64,000 nt of DNA from Myripristis murdjan (Eukaryota; Chordata; Actinopteri; Holocentriformes; Holocentridae). Shown piece after piece: positions 1 through 12,984 of the stretch. The notes beneath the pieces were generated by a model. That model ran no database searches. It was given only the letters and a program-made list of their open reading frames with translations, and was not told the DNA's origin. The stretch is taken from the NCBI RefSeq assembly GCF_902150065.1, contig NC_043995.1, positions 26,048,001 through 26,112,000 on the forward strand. The letters run 5' to 3'. The position numbers and the translations under genes were made by a program. Position 1 is the first letter of the stretch. Every line of letters begins with the position of its first letter.

Positions 1-204
1 GGTGATTGGATCGTGCAGACCAGGGGAGGAATGGTGTCAGTCAGCAGTGACTTTGACTGCAATTTAATAGCTCGAGATCATATTGCCTGTGGACTATATG
101 ATGCAGACCAATAGAAACATCCACAGGTCACCTATAAGCCAAGCACAGCATCACTGGCCATATGATAGGAAATGAAATAAAAGCAGCTCTGAACACAAAT
201 GTGA

Positions 205-1132
205 TTTAGATCAGAGTATTTTATTCTCTTGAGTTAAAAGAAAGGAAATACAGATCCACTACCAGAAACAGAGAAAAAAACAACACATGTAAACAATGAA
301 GTTGATTCAATAAAGGTTACAAAAAAGTAAAAGTAAAGCCACATACAAAAGGAGACAAAAGAGCAATGTAAAATAAATTACTTTGGTCCTGACCATATTC
401 CCCCTCCTTGACATTTAAAGTGCCCAGCAAGTACTGTAAACAAAAAATGGCAGTACTTTACCAAGAAACTACAGGGCTCAACAGGACAAAAAAGATTAAA
501 AACAACAGAAAAAAACAAAAGCACTGACTAAGAGGACAAACATCACCAAGAGGTTTAGAGAAAATTGACTCGTACCCTCTCCTGTCCTGAAGGACAAACT
601 ATAGACAATAGCTCACGCAAATTCCACGTCCATTCATGCCAGTTAGAAATGCGTCAGCAACCATCCCACCACATGAAATGAAATCTAATCCTCATCGCCT
701 AGCCATTATACCCCATACATTCAAAATCAACTAAATACAGCAATGTGATCAATTTTATATCAAGTATCGAATATCCAGCGACAAGACACTAGACCTTGAC
801 GTCGCTCCATACTGAAAACAATCAGGTTGTGTTCCACTAAAACTGAAATGACTGTGCTGATTCACTTCAGAGGGTTAAGTAGTCAATATGGAATATTAAA
901 TTCTCCTTTGGCCCACGCCAGAACAATGCATGCCTGCGAATACAAACCATAGTATTGAAAAAAAAAAATGAAACAAACAAAAAAAAAAACAACAAAAAAT
1001 TAAATAGACTCAAAAATGCGCCACAATAAATATGCTGCTGAGGCGAAATGTGGCGCAGAAAGTGCAAGTTACTCTCCCGTCTCTGTGCAGTACGAGTGCA
1101 TCTTGTCAGTGTGTTAACGCAGCCGTCCTCCC
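205..1132 (-). other. Probable 3' UTR of the myomegalin-like gene
   Basis: This stretch follows the TGA of the myomegalin-like gene on the minus strand and has no coding signal. The plus strand reads TTTATT at 219-224, which is an AATAAA polyadenylation signal on the minus strand and would place cleavage near 200-205. It is A-rich on the plus strand. The end point is inferred from the signal alone. Confidence 0.45.
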
Positions 1133-4100
1133 TCATAGCGTGTGTTTGACGGCAGACACGGGCTCATACTTGTTGTGCAGGTTCTGCTGCAGCTCTCTGA
1201 ACATACAGTCCCGCTCCTCAGCGTCCAGGAGGATTTGCTACATTAAAGAAAAAAACAAAAATCACCATCATCAGGCCAGTGCATTAAAATTATGACTTCA
1301 AGATGATATTCACTCTTCACTATTTGCAGATTCGGTGTTGACGGATGAAATTTGCTTGTTAAATTTTGATCTCAAACACCAAGATGTATCGTTAAAATAA
1401 TTTCAACTGCACTGAACGATGCAGCACTCAAATGACTTGAGTAGGAGTTCATAGATCAGCCACTAGAGGGCCTCCTCTTTCAATGATACATCAACCTGTG
1501 CTGGTCACTGCATTCAAGTGTTGTCATCACCTCCACCAACAAGAATCAGACGGGGTTATGATTTCTCATCATTCTGTTTGTTTGTTTGTTTGCTAACAGG
1601 ATATCTCTAAAGGTTATAAATGCATTTGCATGAAACTTTGTGAAAAGGATTTGGATGTGGCAAGGAACTTGGGAGGAATTGATTGATTTTTCACACTGAT
1701 TGTGCAAAGGTGGGTGCTGCAATGGGCCTGATTAACTTATGGTGAATATCCAACATGTAGAACTGACATATCTTGACAGAGGTACACGCTCTACTTAGTG
1801 CTTTCTAGTTTATTTATTTGGAGGATCCACTTTCCCTTATCTGCCTCTACTAAAGTTACTCACTTATTCACTTACTCAAAATGCAGGGTCTCTTGTAGCT
1901 GCATTGTGTTATCTTCTGTTGATTTCTCTGTATCTGAATATTTCATTTTTTAGACCATAACTTGCCCGTGGCCCCTGCTCTTTTACCTCTATGAGTTTGT
2001 CTCTCTTCTCCAGACTGTCCCTCAGCTTCCTCCCCTCTCTCTCTCTGTCCTCCCTCTCGTTCTGCCAGGCTCTCTCTGCCTCCTTCTTCTCCTTCGACTT
2101 CTCTCTCAGCTCCTGCCGAGTGTCCCTGAGCTGCTCCGTCAGAGAGGAAACCATCTGACTGTGACTCTCCTGCTGATTCTGATCGGGGCAAAAGAACCAA
2201 GTTAGAGAGACATCAAAACCACCTGACAGGTAGCCACATAATTTTGCCTCATATTTCACAACTTTTCTATGACTATTTCATGGCATACAATGAATTTTCA
2301 ATGAGATGTTACAGATATCGGAAGAAGGGGAAAAACGAAAAATCTATTTGAAATTTGAAGTTAAATGCCAAGTTATCCTGCAGGTAAGAGGGAAAATATA
2401 AGTTTTTTTTTTTTAACAGCAGCTGAGTTTTACATTAAATAGCCTGACAATTAAACATAGAAAACATTTACTTTTTTTGAATTTGTAATTTTGCCCGCAA
2501 GTCACAAAGAAAAATGTTAAATTGAGCACAACTTCAGTGCTCCCTGCGCTGTGGAATAAAATAAAAGTCCTGCATTTTTCAAAGCTTCCTCATGCCAAAT
2601 TCTCACCTGCACAACAGCCTGGTATTCCTGCAGGGCTGCGGTGAGCTTGGCAACCTCCTGGCACATGGTGGCGCCGTTCTCCTCTCTATTCTGCAACCAG
2701 GCTGCCAGCTGGCTCTCTCTCTCCTTCAGCTGTGAAGCAAGAGCCGGCTCAGACCCGCTCCCTGGCAAGCCCTGGCCAATCACAGAGTCGGAGAGGGCCT
2801 GGGGGAAAAAACGACAAGTTATGAGAGAAATTTTCCCTGTGGGCGGTGAAGTCAATATTTACTGAAAACCTCCTCTGCCAGCGAAGGGGGCTGCAGACGG
2901 CGGGACAAGCCTCTCATTCACTGTGACTGGAGGAATGACTGCTATGCAACTAAGTGAAGGTGGACGAGCTGCAATTAACTCTGATGTCACTTTAAATCCC
3001 GGCCACACTGCTGTACATTAAAAACCTCCTTCCCCAACCTGATATATTTCTGTCCAGTCTGTGGCTAAAAATAATTCAGTAAAAAATTCCTAGTATGGCT
3101 GCTGCCTCTAGTTACCTAACAGAAGTAGCAGGATTTTATTAGAGACAGGCTATCTATGATTACAGACAGGTTAGTAAGTCTCATGGGGAAAAAAAAACAA
3201 CAAAACAACTTCATAGTGGAAGTTGTAATGTAACATAATTCACGTGCATCCCAACAAATATGACAAATAACTCCCAGCACAAAAAGGATCCAAGACTGTT
3301 CCTGGTCTTTTTTCTGTCTTGGATTCCTTGTTTTTCATATTTTCTGGAATGCACGTGGATTACCTTACACTAGAATGCCCACAGGGAATTTTTTCCACAT
3401 GTGTTTTCTCATCCATCTCCAAGGAGCACCTGTCCTGCTTCTGTGATCCCCTCTAAGGTGTTTTCTTCAATTATCATGATGCAAATTTAGCAGGTGAATA
3501 GTATCATGTTCTTGGCTGAAAAGTGCCTAAAAGTGCCAGGTTTTACTGGTATTCTGTCAGGAAATGTTGCTGCTCAAATTCACACAGTGACCTGCTGCTT
3601 TAAATATTACAAGTAGAGGCAAATGATGGGATGCAAGTGCGACCAACTGCAATTACTGAACATTTGCATTAAATAATCATGCAAAACAAATAACTATGTT
3701 ATCAATAATGGGATTTCGTATTCCTAAAGTACTGGCAGGTTACCAGAACACACTGGTTATCTGTCGTCTTGCACACAAAGTGCCAATGGCATTAAAAAAC
3801 GATCAAAACAAAAACAACTGAAGCTTCAAAAAAGGCCACAAAACAAGCTCCATGCACAATCCATGTGGCAGAGTTATGTTGGTGAAATGAATTTTCACAC
3901 TTTTTTTCCACTCCCTGTATCCATGGCAACATGTCAGTGTATTTCCCTAACATGCAAAATGGCCTTTTGGTAATATATGTTGAGCTGTTTTGGTAATTTA
4001 AAGTGGTGCTGTTAATCTAGGGCTTGGGTGACATGGGTGATTTTGGAATATATACTTGTGAAAAGCATTTTTTTTTTAATCGAATAACTGCCAAAATGAC

Positions 4101-7100
4101 CTATGAAACATTTTTGAAGGGTATTATCTAAAAGTTTTGTTTGGTGTCACACCTAATACTACCATTCATTTCAATGGGACAAACATTAAAGTGATTATTT
4201 TTACAAGATTTTGCATATATGTGTAACATTGTGATATGTATGGACATTGCAAAAATCCTGATGTATATCATACTGATTTAAAAACACATCAATTAGCCCT
4301 TTTGAGCCTATAAATAAATAGGTTTTGTTTCTGAATATGTTTTTACATGGCTTTTCACTGGGGATTGGACTTTATTTACACACCACAGTCTGAGAGCTGG
4401 TTTTTATTGTGAGTTTCACTGTGAGATGACTTCATCGCATTACCTGCACATCTTTCTGACAGCTGTGCAGCTCCTGCTTGAGGCAGACGATCAGAGCCTC
4501 CTTCTCCTGCAGCACGGCAGTGAGGGCCTGGTCCCTCTGCCTCCACACCTCCCGCTCCGTCTCCTGCTCCTTCTGCACGCGCTCCTTCTCCCCCAGAGCC
4601 TCTCGCAGATCCTGGAGTCGAGACAAAACCCAGGTCTACGTCAACAACACCTCTCACAGGCTTGAACTGTGCCTGGGACAAAGTGTGCAGTGTGTGTGTT
4701 TAAGAGTGTGCGTGGGGGGCGGCGGTGCATGTTTTTGAACTGCGAGGCGTGTAAATCATGTCCAGGGCTTGTTGTGTTCACGTTCTTACACTGATAACAT
4801 CCTGGTTGCACTGCAGCACGGTGTTGAGCGTGCTGAGGTCTCGCTCTCTGTCTCTCCCAGCTTTCCTCAGGGCCTCGATCTCACCCTCCATCTGATTTTC
4901 TCTCGCTGCCATTTCAGCCTTCAGGCCCTCCAGGGTAGTCTGTGGACCACAAAACACTTTAAAACCAGATTCAAGGCACATCATTTTGATTTAAATTACA
5001 ATGCTTAAGTAAATTACACGACTGCCAACACTACAAGCAACAAATAGTAACAAGGATCAAAACCACAATTATCCCAGACAACAAAGAAACCTTAGTAAGC
5101 ATTCCCTTGTCCTGAAATCAAGTTTCTTGTTTCTAATTTTTGACAATCCTTATTTCCACCCATGTCAAGCTTTTTTTTTTTGGAAGAGTACACTTTTTAA
5201 AGGCAATAGCGCTCTCCAGGCAGCATTAGTCTTATGAGGGAAGATCAGTAATTTGATTTTGCCTGTGTAGGCCTACATCAGTTATTTTTGTCACTCATCC
5301 AGGCAATAAAACAATTAACTGTAGAAATCCAAGGGTACACAAGACAATGTCACCCGCAGTTCAGCCAAACAGGCATAACTCACTTCAGTGGCTTCATACT
5401 GTTGCAAAACGCAACCACTAGTAGCTTTATGGCCCGTTTATTTGATATATCAAGGTCCATCAGATGAGATCATAACTCCCCCAGGAAATCAGAGTGAACT
5501 CAAAATACAGTGTGTGATTATTACCAGGGCAGCCGGGGAAAATTATTGACATTTTATTGCTGGATGGAATAAACTTCCTGGAGTCCTGCGGTAAACATTG
5601 TTTATCACCAGACCTCCTCTGCTAACATTAACGCCTTCAGGATTAGGGTAATGGAATCTAAAAATCACAGAGTTTGGGTTACCATGAGAAAACGCTACCC
5701 TTCATATATCTGTGTGTTTATAGCCTTTGCAGTCCTCGAGTGAAATGGGCGTCATTGTTTTGTTACTATAGGAAGAGTCAACACTGGGCTTTTAACATTA
5801 TTAAGGAACAAAAAGGGCATTTTCCGCCCTCACCTTGTTGTCGGAGAGCGTCTGCCTCAGGTTCTCCGCCAGTTTCTCAGTGAGCTTGTCCGACAGCTCA
5901 GCGCCTCCTCCCTCCTCCACGCACAGCCGCCTGATCAGACCCAAACACTCCTGAGCGGGGAGGAAATTACTGTCTGCTCAGTGGATAATGCACGAGGAAA
6001 ATACACCATCTGAAGCCACATGAAAGCATTTCCAGACTCATTATACGCGCAGTTGTCAATCTGATTAAAAAACCTGACCGTCCTCTTTAGTCATGAAATT
6101 GTTGTGGATACGGCTTTAATCTGACAGTCGAGCTATTATCTAAGGACATATGCCAGTGTTTAGATGTGGTTTCACTTGGGGCATTTTTTTTTCCCCAGCC
6201 GGTGAAATGAGCCATTTAACTCGGTGTTTTTCCAGTGTATGCAAATTATGTGCCGTGAACACACCTTTGACTGTAAATCACAAGATGCGTGCATGAATAA
6301 AACGTGCCTGAAGAAGACAGCTACCCTATGATACACATTTGACAAAATACTCCTTTCACAACTATTTCACAACAAAAGCTGACAATAGCTGACAGAAAAA
6401 AAGCCATTTGCATCATCTCTTTGGCAGTCTAGAAATCTTTAGCAAGCAAAATGTTCCTCTAAACACTCTGATAAGACCAGCTTTAGTCAGCTCTCTGATA
6501 AAGCAAACTATTTACTACAGGCTATTAGCTGACAGCTTCATCTAGAGCAACTTTAAATGGGTGCAACAGTTCAGCGACCTTTCTCTTTCTCATTCCTCGA
6601 TCATAAACATTCACGTGACTAAAATTGAGCAATAAGGTTCAAAGGGGATGTATCTTGGGTAGCGCTGCAGCTTTAAGGGCAGTACAGTTACTTTTAAAGA
6701 CAAACAACATTCCAGCGAGCTTTGAGCCAGAGCCCCTGCAGCAGCAGAGGGTCTCATGTCTGCGTGCATGACTGGCTCCTGTCTCCCCTCATCACCTCAC
6801 CCACCTGGATCAGACGCTCCTGGCTGTGGAGGGAGTGACCGAGGCACTGCAGCAGGGGGCTGCCGCTCTCCCCCCTGGGAAACTGGACAGGGAAAGACAA
6901 AATGACACGGTTTTCTTTCAAAAGTCAAACTGGTAGATGACACCACAGTGCACATGAAGCCATTCTACCAAGAGAAAGTGTAGGCTATTGTTTTCTGTGA
7001 GCGAATGCCACTACAATCTTGCTTTCCCTTATTATGATCCGAGCAGAGCTGGGATACAATGACATAATCAAATATCATGACAGCTTCGACCAAATAGCTT

Positions 7101-10100
7101 GATTTCAATATTGTGACAATATTGTAGGGATGGCTATTAGAGCTTTCATAAGACACACACACACACAAGTAATTTTGACCAAGCAAATAGAGGCAAATAA
7201 AGCTAAGGACACACTGGCTTTGCTTTTATTTGCAGTCTTTAAAAGCTTCCTGGAGGTTTTAAAAGGAACTCATCATCTAGCGTGACACTCCATCGACAAA
7301 GCTTTAGAGCCGTTTTAGTGCTCTAAGGATTCACTATTCCTCGTAAGACAAAATCAAACATGCTTTGATTTTGTAACTAGTCCCAGGGGTGACTCCCTGT
7401 GATACAGCAGCCAAAAATCGATGAGATCACAAGCAGAAACAGATGCACAAGCAGCTCGTTCGGCGTTTCTGAGGACACTTGTGGACGAGACAAGACGGGC
7501 AACACAAAAAGATGATGTACTTTGGTCTCCGCATCAGGAGGAGAAAACGTGCAGGGAGCAAAAACGCCTCTGATATTTCAAGTCCATCAGCATAATTGTG
7601 CTGAGCAGTGGGTGGTGGTTATGGGCTGTTTAGGGCTGTTGCCAACCGACACGAAAAACATATGAAGGAGAAGCAGAGAGAAACTATCGTGACAAAGGAG
7701 TCATGTGGATTGCCATGTCCTAGTACTAGCTGTCAAATTTGACTCCCCCGAGGACACAATTTGCAAACTACAAACTGCAGCTCGGCAAACTGGAGTTTCA
7801 GTGTGACATGCTCTCCAACAACCAGCTGGAGAAAGTCGCCTACTATGCATCAACCTTAACAGAACAGTCTAATAAGTTCAGAAAAATTGCATCCCTTTAC
7901 TGTAATGCAGCTTTTAAAGCCAGGAACCAGCAACACTTATGCCATTCCATCATATTTCGATAACCAAACTGCATGAGATTACCTAGTCTCATATCAGTGA
8001 TTTATCAAATAGCCCCACATGCAAGTACACTTGTCATGTGAATCAAGAGATTTTTATTTTGATAGCGAAGAGGTCATGCTGAACACTGACTCCAAACAGC
8101 AGCCGAGGGATCTGCTAACGACATCTTGTATCATAAGACCTCTGAGCCCCGAGCAAACTCCACTGGTCGGGGTGGATTCCAGAGAAAGGCCTTAGTGTCT
8201 ATGTGTATGTGTGTGTGTGTGTGTGTGCCTTTATGTGCACCTGCATCAAGGAAAGGGGACACACCCTTGCAGAGTGACAAAGCTCAATACACCCACCCTG
8301 CAGTGCTTGCATAGTGTCATGTTTGTGCTCAGTCAACACGATATTCATAGCGAGTTTGTGGAGCTGTTTGGCCACGTGACGGGATCCTGCATGTGTGCAT
8401 CACTGCATTCTGTAATAAACCTGTTTTTCTCATGGCACTCAATTCCCGTGTCAGCAACAACGGTGTGGGTAAATGTCAGTGTCTATTATGTCAAGAGGTT
8501 GGTGGCATGTTGGCTACAACCTTTACAGTTTGTCACTGTTAATAACTATGTTTGTGTGGGGCTTTCTTTCTGACAAACAATCATTCTGACATACAATCAT
8601 CTCTTCAACGGGAGCGGTGCTGGACAACAAAGTGTGAATGCTTACTGAGGCCCAGTCCTCTGATCCGTTGACCTCGGTGTGAGCTGCCGATTTGCTCTTC
8701 CCGTGTTTCAGCTCGGCCTCCAGGCTCCTGATGCGGGCTGTGGCTTGATCAAGCTGGCTTCTCAAGTGCCTCACAGCGTGGTGCACCCTGCCCGTAGTGC
8801 TCTGAAAGCGATAGTAAATTTACGTTAAATGTGGGTTGCGTCATTCGTTTGTAAAAATGCACGCAGCTGAAATCTTGCTGGACTTTTGGACTGATCCTAT
8901 TTGCTCCCGGATAACCTGTTGCAGGGCACTGTGTCAATATTTAAACAGGACTATCACAGACAGATCATTCAGGTGACCACAAGCTAGCTTTCTGCACTTC
9001 CTACACACACACACACACACACAGACACACACACACACACACGCTGGCACACACACTGACTCACATTAGAATCGTCTCTGTCATGTTTAGACAGGAATTA
9101 AAACACTCAACAACAGCACTGAACGGGTCATCAAAATATTATAATATCAAAATTGCAATATGGCCAAGTGCAAAATCCAAATTACAGAGATTCCCTTGCC
9201 AACAATTTGTAATCCCCAGATGTAAGAAAATAAAATCACACAAACAACATTTTAATTGTTTTTTTTTTTTTATGTGCAAAATGAAAATTATGATGCACTC
9301 CCTCTAAAATCATGAATCTTATCACATTTGCAATATCTGTCTTACTCACCTCTCTATGAAGAGGCATGAACTCGTCCCTCAGCTCCGTCAGAATATCGCC
9401 GTCCTCTCCATCCACTTCCTCCCTTCCGTTCTCTCCATTCTCCACACTTCCAAAGTTCAGGACCCGGTTCACTTTAGGCGACACCGTCTCTCCTCTGTCT
9501 TTGAAGTATCTCCCTTCCCTTTTGCCCAGAACTGGAATCCTGCACCCTGACGGCGAGCACAGCAGCTTTCCTTCAATACCTTTCAGCTCTCTAATCACAA
9601 AGTTTACTGACTGATCGTCCGGTGAATCGAACGGATCGGTGCCTTCCAGAGAGTCCAGTGACTGGATGGACTCTGTGCGGGAAGACGCCCGCAAGGAGAG
9701 ACTGGACCCTGCCAGTGAAGCCGGGCTGGAGGAGACGGAGGACACCCTGTGCCAGTGGAGAGGCATGCTCTGGGACTTGTCCCGCGACAGGCCCAGCGGG
9801 GAGAAGGGCCGATAGGGCATGCGGCGGGGAACCCCACAAACAGACTCGTAGTCTGAGTCAGACACCCGTAAGGAATCACACCCTTCACAGCCTTTACCCT
9901 TTCTGCACCTTTTGCCCGTTCTTATGAAATACGGGCAGGCGTCCCACTTCTCGGACCAGCACTCGAACTCTGACAGAGCCATGTTCTCTTTGAGCATCTC
10001 CCTGTAGCCCTCCTTCTCGCCCTCTCCATCCTCCTCGCTCGTGCTGCCCTTGCTCTGAAATTCCCGCGAGTGTCTCTGGCAGTAATTGTAGCGTACCCAC

Positions 10101-10646
10101 TGTCTGATCTTGTCCCGCTCCTGGGCCAACTTCTGGAGCCTCTCGGACGACAGCACGCGCACCCTCGCTATGACCGCGTCGAACTTAAACACCCGCTCGA
10201 GCACGCAGACACACTTGCCGCACAAAAACTCCCCCTGCCCGCTGCCCCGCGGGACAGACTGGCCCAGGATGTGGGTCAACACCGACAGCAGGTCCACTCC
10301 TTTGGAGGGGGAGCAGAGGGATGACTGGGACTTGGAGAGAGACACTGAGGACCCCAGGGACAATGTGCTACCTGTGTCGGGCAGGGAAATAGTCATGAGA
10401 GACATTCATGCAGACTTTCAATAGCAATATGTGTACTAAAGCTTGTTTTTAACTTCTTACTCCTCCACGCTCACCCCAGGGGCTGCTCTGTGAGGACCGC
10501 GACAGATTTCCTCCTCTTAGGGACTCAGTCGGGGTGGGAGGCTGGCCACCCCTCTTCTTTTGGCTCCCAAACAGCCATCGTCTCTGGTTCCCCTGGAGGG
10601 CTCCCCCGCAAATCCGACACCAGTCACTCTTACCTCTGGAAGACAT
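1133..10646 (-). CDS. pde4dip-like: Myomegalin (PDE4DIP)-like protein, compact 781-aa form
   Basis: Ten coding exons on the minus strand: 10646-10475, 10371-9350, 8801-8646, 6882-6805, 5950-5834, 4939-4790, 4611-4444, 2798-2607, 2172-1987 and 1237-1133 (TGA at 1135-1133). All phases agree and give 781 aa. The N-terminus has CRIC followed by GNQRRWLF, then LLSVLTHILGQSVPR, CGKC and FDAVIARV. This matches the zinc-binding N-terminus of the long human PDE4DIP isoform, with Cys pairs at residues 10/13 and 108/111. CEGCDSLRVSDSDYESVC near residues 219-236 matches the next conserved PDE4DIP block. A serine-rich insert of about 35-40 residues separates the two halves of the zinc module. The remainder, from about residue 400, is Glu/Lys/Arg/Gln-rich coiled coil. 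I see no CM1 gamma-tubulin-activating motif, and the protein stops far short of full-length myomegalin (over 2,000 aa). In mammals myomegalin works at centrosome and Golgi, anchoring PDE4D/PKA and binding EB1 and AKAP9. CRIP at 334-337 aligns with SRLP in human. Introns of 1-2 kb show no other gene. Confidence 0.82.
1505..1812. repeat. Old interspersed repeat, class undetermined
   Basis: The block reads ACCTCCACCAAC, a (TTTG)n stretch, GCTAACAGGATATCTC, then AAGGTTATAAATGCATTTGCATGAAACTTTGTG, written here as its leading motif AAGGTTATAAATGCATTTG, and it ends GAGGTACACGCTCTACTTAGTGCTTTCTAGTTT, of which the key part is GTGCTTTCTAGTTT. These motifs occur in this order in a widespread interspersed repeat of fish genomes as I remember it. 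I see no protein-coding remnant and cannot assign a class. It lies in the last intron of the myomegalin-like gene. Confidence 0.4.
9004..9042. repeat. (CA)n microsatellite, interrupted
   Basis: CA dinucleotide repeat with one GA interruption, in the intron between coding exons 2 and 3 of the myomegalin-like gene. Confidence 0.85.
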
Positions 10647-10848
10647 GGCGGACAGAGGGCTGATCTGTCCCCCTTGATGTCCACTGGATGTCTCAAATAC
10701 TGGACAAAGGAAAAGTAGGACTGTGTCAGCAACTTCTTTGATCCTCAGTGTTAATTCTAGGAAACAAACAAAACAACTAATATGCCAAAATGCTGGCAGC
10801 CGCTCAACTTGAGCTTCAAAGCGGATCTTTGGAGTCAGAGCTGGATGC

Positions 10849-10872
10849 TAAAAAAAAAAAAAAAAAAAAAAA
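10849..10872. repeat. Poly-A run of about 24
   Basis: Uninterrupted A tract in intron 1 of the myomegalin-like gene (a T tract in transcript sense). It sits too far upstream of the acceptor at 10699 to be its polypyrimidine tract. Confidence 0.8.
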
Positions 10873-11820
10873 GTTGGCTCCACATCTCTCCCCTCTTTGG
10901 AGAAATTAGGCCAGGGGCAGCTTGATGCAGCTATGTGCTCTGGTTAGTTTGAAGTATTAAGTGTCTCCTTTGTGCTTTGTCTGTCTGTTCCCTGCTGGTT
11001 GTTTTGGCCAGGCAGTGTGTGCTCTCTGCAGCACACACACACACACACACACACTCGCTGGGTGTTTACAGCAGGTTCCCACAGGGCGGGACACGTCGAC
11101 CTTCAGCCACGCTGACAGTGGATCCTCTCTTCAACACTCAGCCTCTCTGAAAACTTATTTCCCCTAATATGAACTGTGCAAGTTTCACAGAGTTAACTTG
11201 AACACACCTCAGAGCCACTTAAATCCAGCTCAAACGCAAATAAACCCATTTTCGCGACTGAATTCATGGTGAAAACGTTCATATCTGAAATCTGCGTACA
11301 ACGACTTAGATTAACAAGTTATTATGTTAAACTGCATCCACGACACTGGCAGACAGTGTGTTAAAATTAGGCCTTATTTAAACCAAGAGTGAGGACACCA
11401 TGTCAACCTTTAGCTACACGGCTAAAACAGACCCGTCCAGTGGAAACACGTTGAACTATCGCCGATCCGGCTCTATTTTAAGCAACTGAGGTGCAGCGAT
11501 TCAATGTGAAAAGTCACAGCAGGGCTATGAGAGACGGCTTATAATCTCACACCACAGGACACGAATAATCTTACAAATTTATCTCAGCCCAATCGGTTAA
11601 CACAGGCTACATGAATTCGTTTAAAGCATTTTGAAAGCGTCTTATCTTCACTGTTCAATCGGGTTTAGCGCACTGACCGCGATAAAGTTGAGAAATCTGG
11701 ATTAAGTCGATCTGACTCACACTTCTCCGATGGTTAAGGGCCGTTCACGCCATAAATCGGTAAGGTCTTCTCAGTTGTACACGTAAAGTCATGGAGATAT
11801 ATCGGAAAAGTTTTTCTTAC

Positions 11821-11890
11821 TGGATCTGAGCCGGGAGCCGCCGGAGCGCCGCAGCACACCGCAGGGAGGAAGGGAGCTGGGTGTCACCTT
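11821..11890 (-). other. Non-coding first exon of the myomegalin-like gene (3' border defined, start approximate)
   Basis: On the minus strand a GC-rich block ends at 11821 and is followed by GTAAGAAAAA, a good splice donor. The next downstream acceptor on that strand (a C/T tract ending in CAG) opens the exon at 10699, which carries the start codon at 10646. The exon is therefore probably 5' UTR. The transcription start cannot be read from the sequence, so the upper border is a guess. Confidence 0.5.
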
Positions 11891-11902
11891 GCTGACGTCA
11901 GC
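11891..11902. promoter_or_regulatory. Palindromic CRE (GCTGACGTCAGC)
   Basis: The block holds the perfect CREB/ATF site TGACGTCA at 11893-11900 inside a 12-base palindrome. It lies about 70 bases upstream of the donor of the myomegalin-like gene's first exon, in GC-rich sequence, so it is in or next to the core promoter. The motif is seen directly; CREB binding is inference. Confidence 0.6.
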
Positions 11903-12196
11903 GGTCATACCTGTTTGGACGGGCGCGTGGGAGGACTAGTGCGTTCACGGTGCGTTCAAGAGCCAGGGGCGAAGCTAGGAGTTATGGGTCCTGTGGACAA
12001 GCGGGGCCCCCCACCAGCCACCCACTCTCCTCTCATTATTTACCCCTTTATTTTATGAGGAGTGGAAGTAACACAAAATAAATGATTAAAAACAAAACAA
12101 ATGGAGGAAACTATGCTCAAATGAAGACAGGAGTGGAAAACTGTCAAAAAGTTTGGATAAATCCAAAGCTGACTTGATTCAGATTGAGGTAAATTG

Positions 12197-12200
<4 letters not shown>

Positions 12201-12231
<31 letters not shown>

Positions 12232-12242
12232 CAAAACAAAAC
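12201..12242. repeat. (AAAAC)n pentanucleotide repeat
   Basis: About eight tandem AAAAC units, the only clear pentamer microsatellite in the window. It may have grown from the A-rich tail of an old retroposon, but no retroposon body is visible on its left. Confidence 0.85.
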
Positions 12243-12984
12243 ACCACCACCAACAAAAATAAGATATTTTCATGTATCAATCATTTATTATTTATAGGCA
12301 GAATAAGAAGGATTTGTTGGTTGTGGTTTGTAAACACAACATTCAAGCTGCCCTTTCCTCTCTGGCTGAACTAACAACCGATTGTGAGTTTTTCCTGGGA
12401 TGGTGGTGTAAAACACCCACCGTCACCGTTCAGTCACCATTCAGTCTGCCCACCACCACCTACCTGTCCAATAGAGAGCAGGCCAACAGCTCATCACTCT
12501 TCATCCTCCTCCTCTCCCTCAGCGCTCACCAGCAGATGAAAGCCGACCCCAGATCCACTCTCGATCTTTGTAACTGTTGCATTTCGCCTCGCTATATTTC
12601 CTTTTTTCTGTGGTCCACAATTTTCTATCTTCCTATTGAATGTTGTGCTATTGATCTGGCACTGCTGCGCTGTGATTGGCTGGGAGCGACACATCTGCTG
12701 GCCAAAGGCCGATGCTCAGAAGAGTCCCGAGCTCAGCAAAACAAGAAAACCCAGGCCGAGGGCAGAGACACACACACCAACACACACTTCCAGTGGCTCA
12801 TCAGCGATGCCGTGAGGAACATCCTACTCATTCTGCCTTTAAACATGGTGCCATCTATTTTGTAACATGAGTGACCTCTGGTGTTTAGGACAGAAACTGA
12901 AATATGAAACTGAAGTATTTTATTATTATTTTGCTAATTTTGTTAAATTGTGATAATCCAGGGATGCCCAGATTATACACCTGT

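Noticed and set aside
11957-12010. hAT transposon start (CAGGGGCG...CTAGG)
   Set aside because: Suggestive word only; no terminal inverted repeat partner, target duplication or transposase remnant was found, so it is kept only as a remark in the intergenic entry.
12272-12865. 197-codon plus-strand open frame in intergenic DNA
   Set aside because: Composition is mixed, no motif or family was recognised, and it lies among repeats between two gene ends. It is probably chance or a decayed element.
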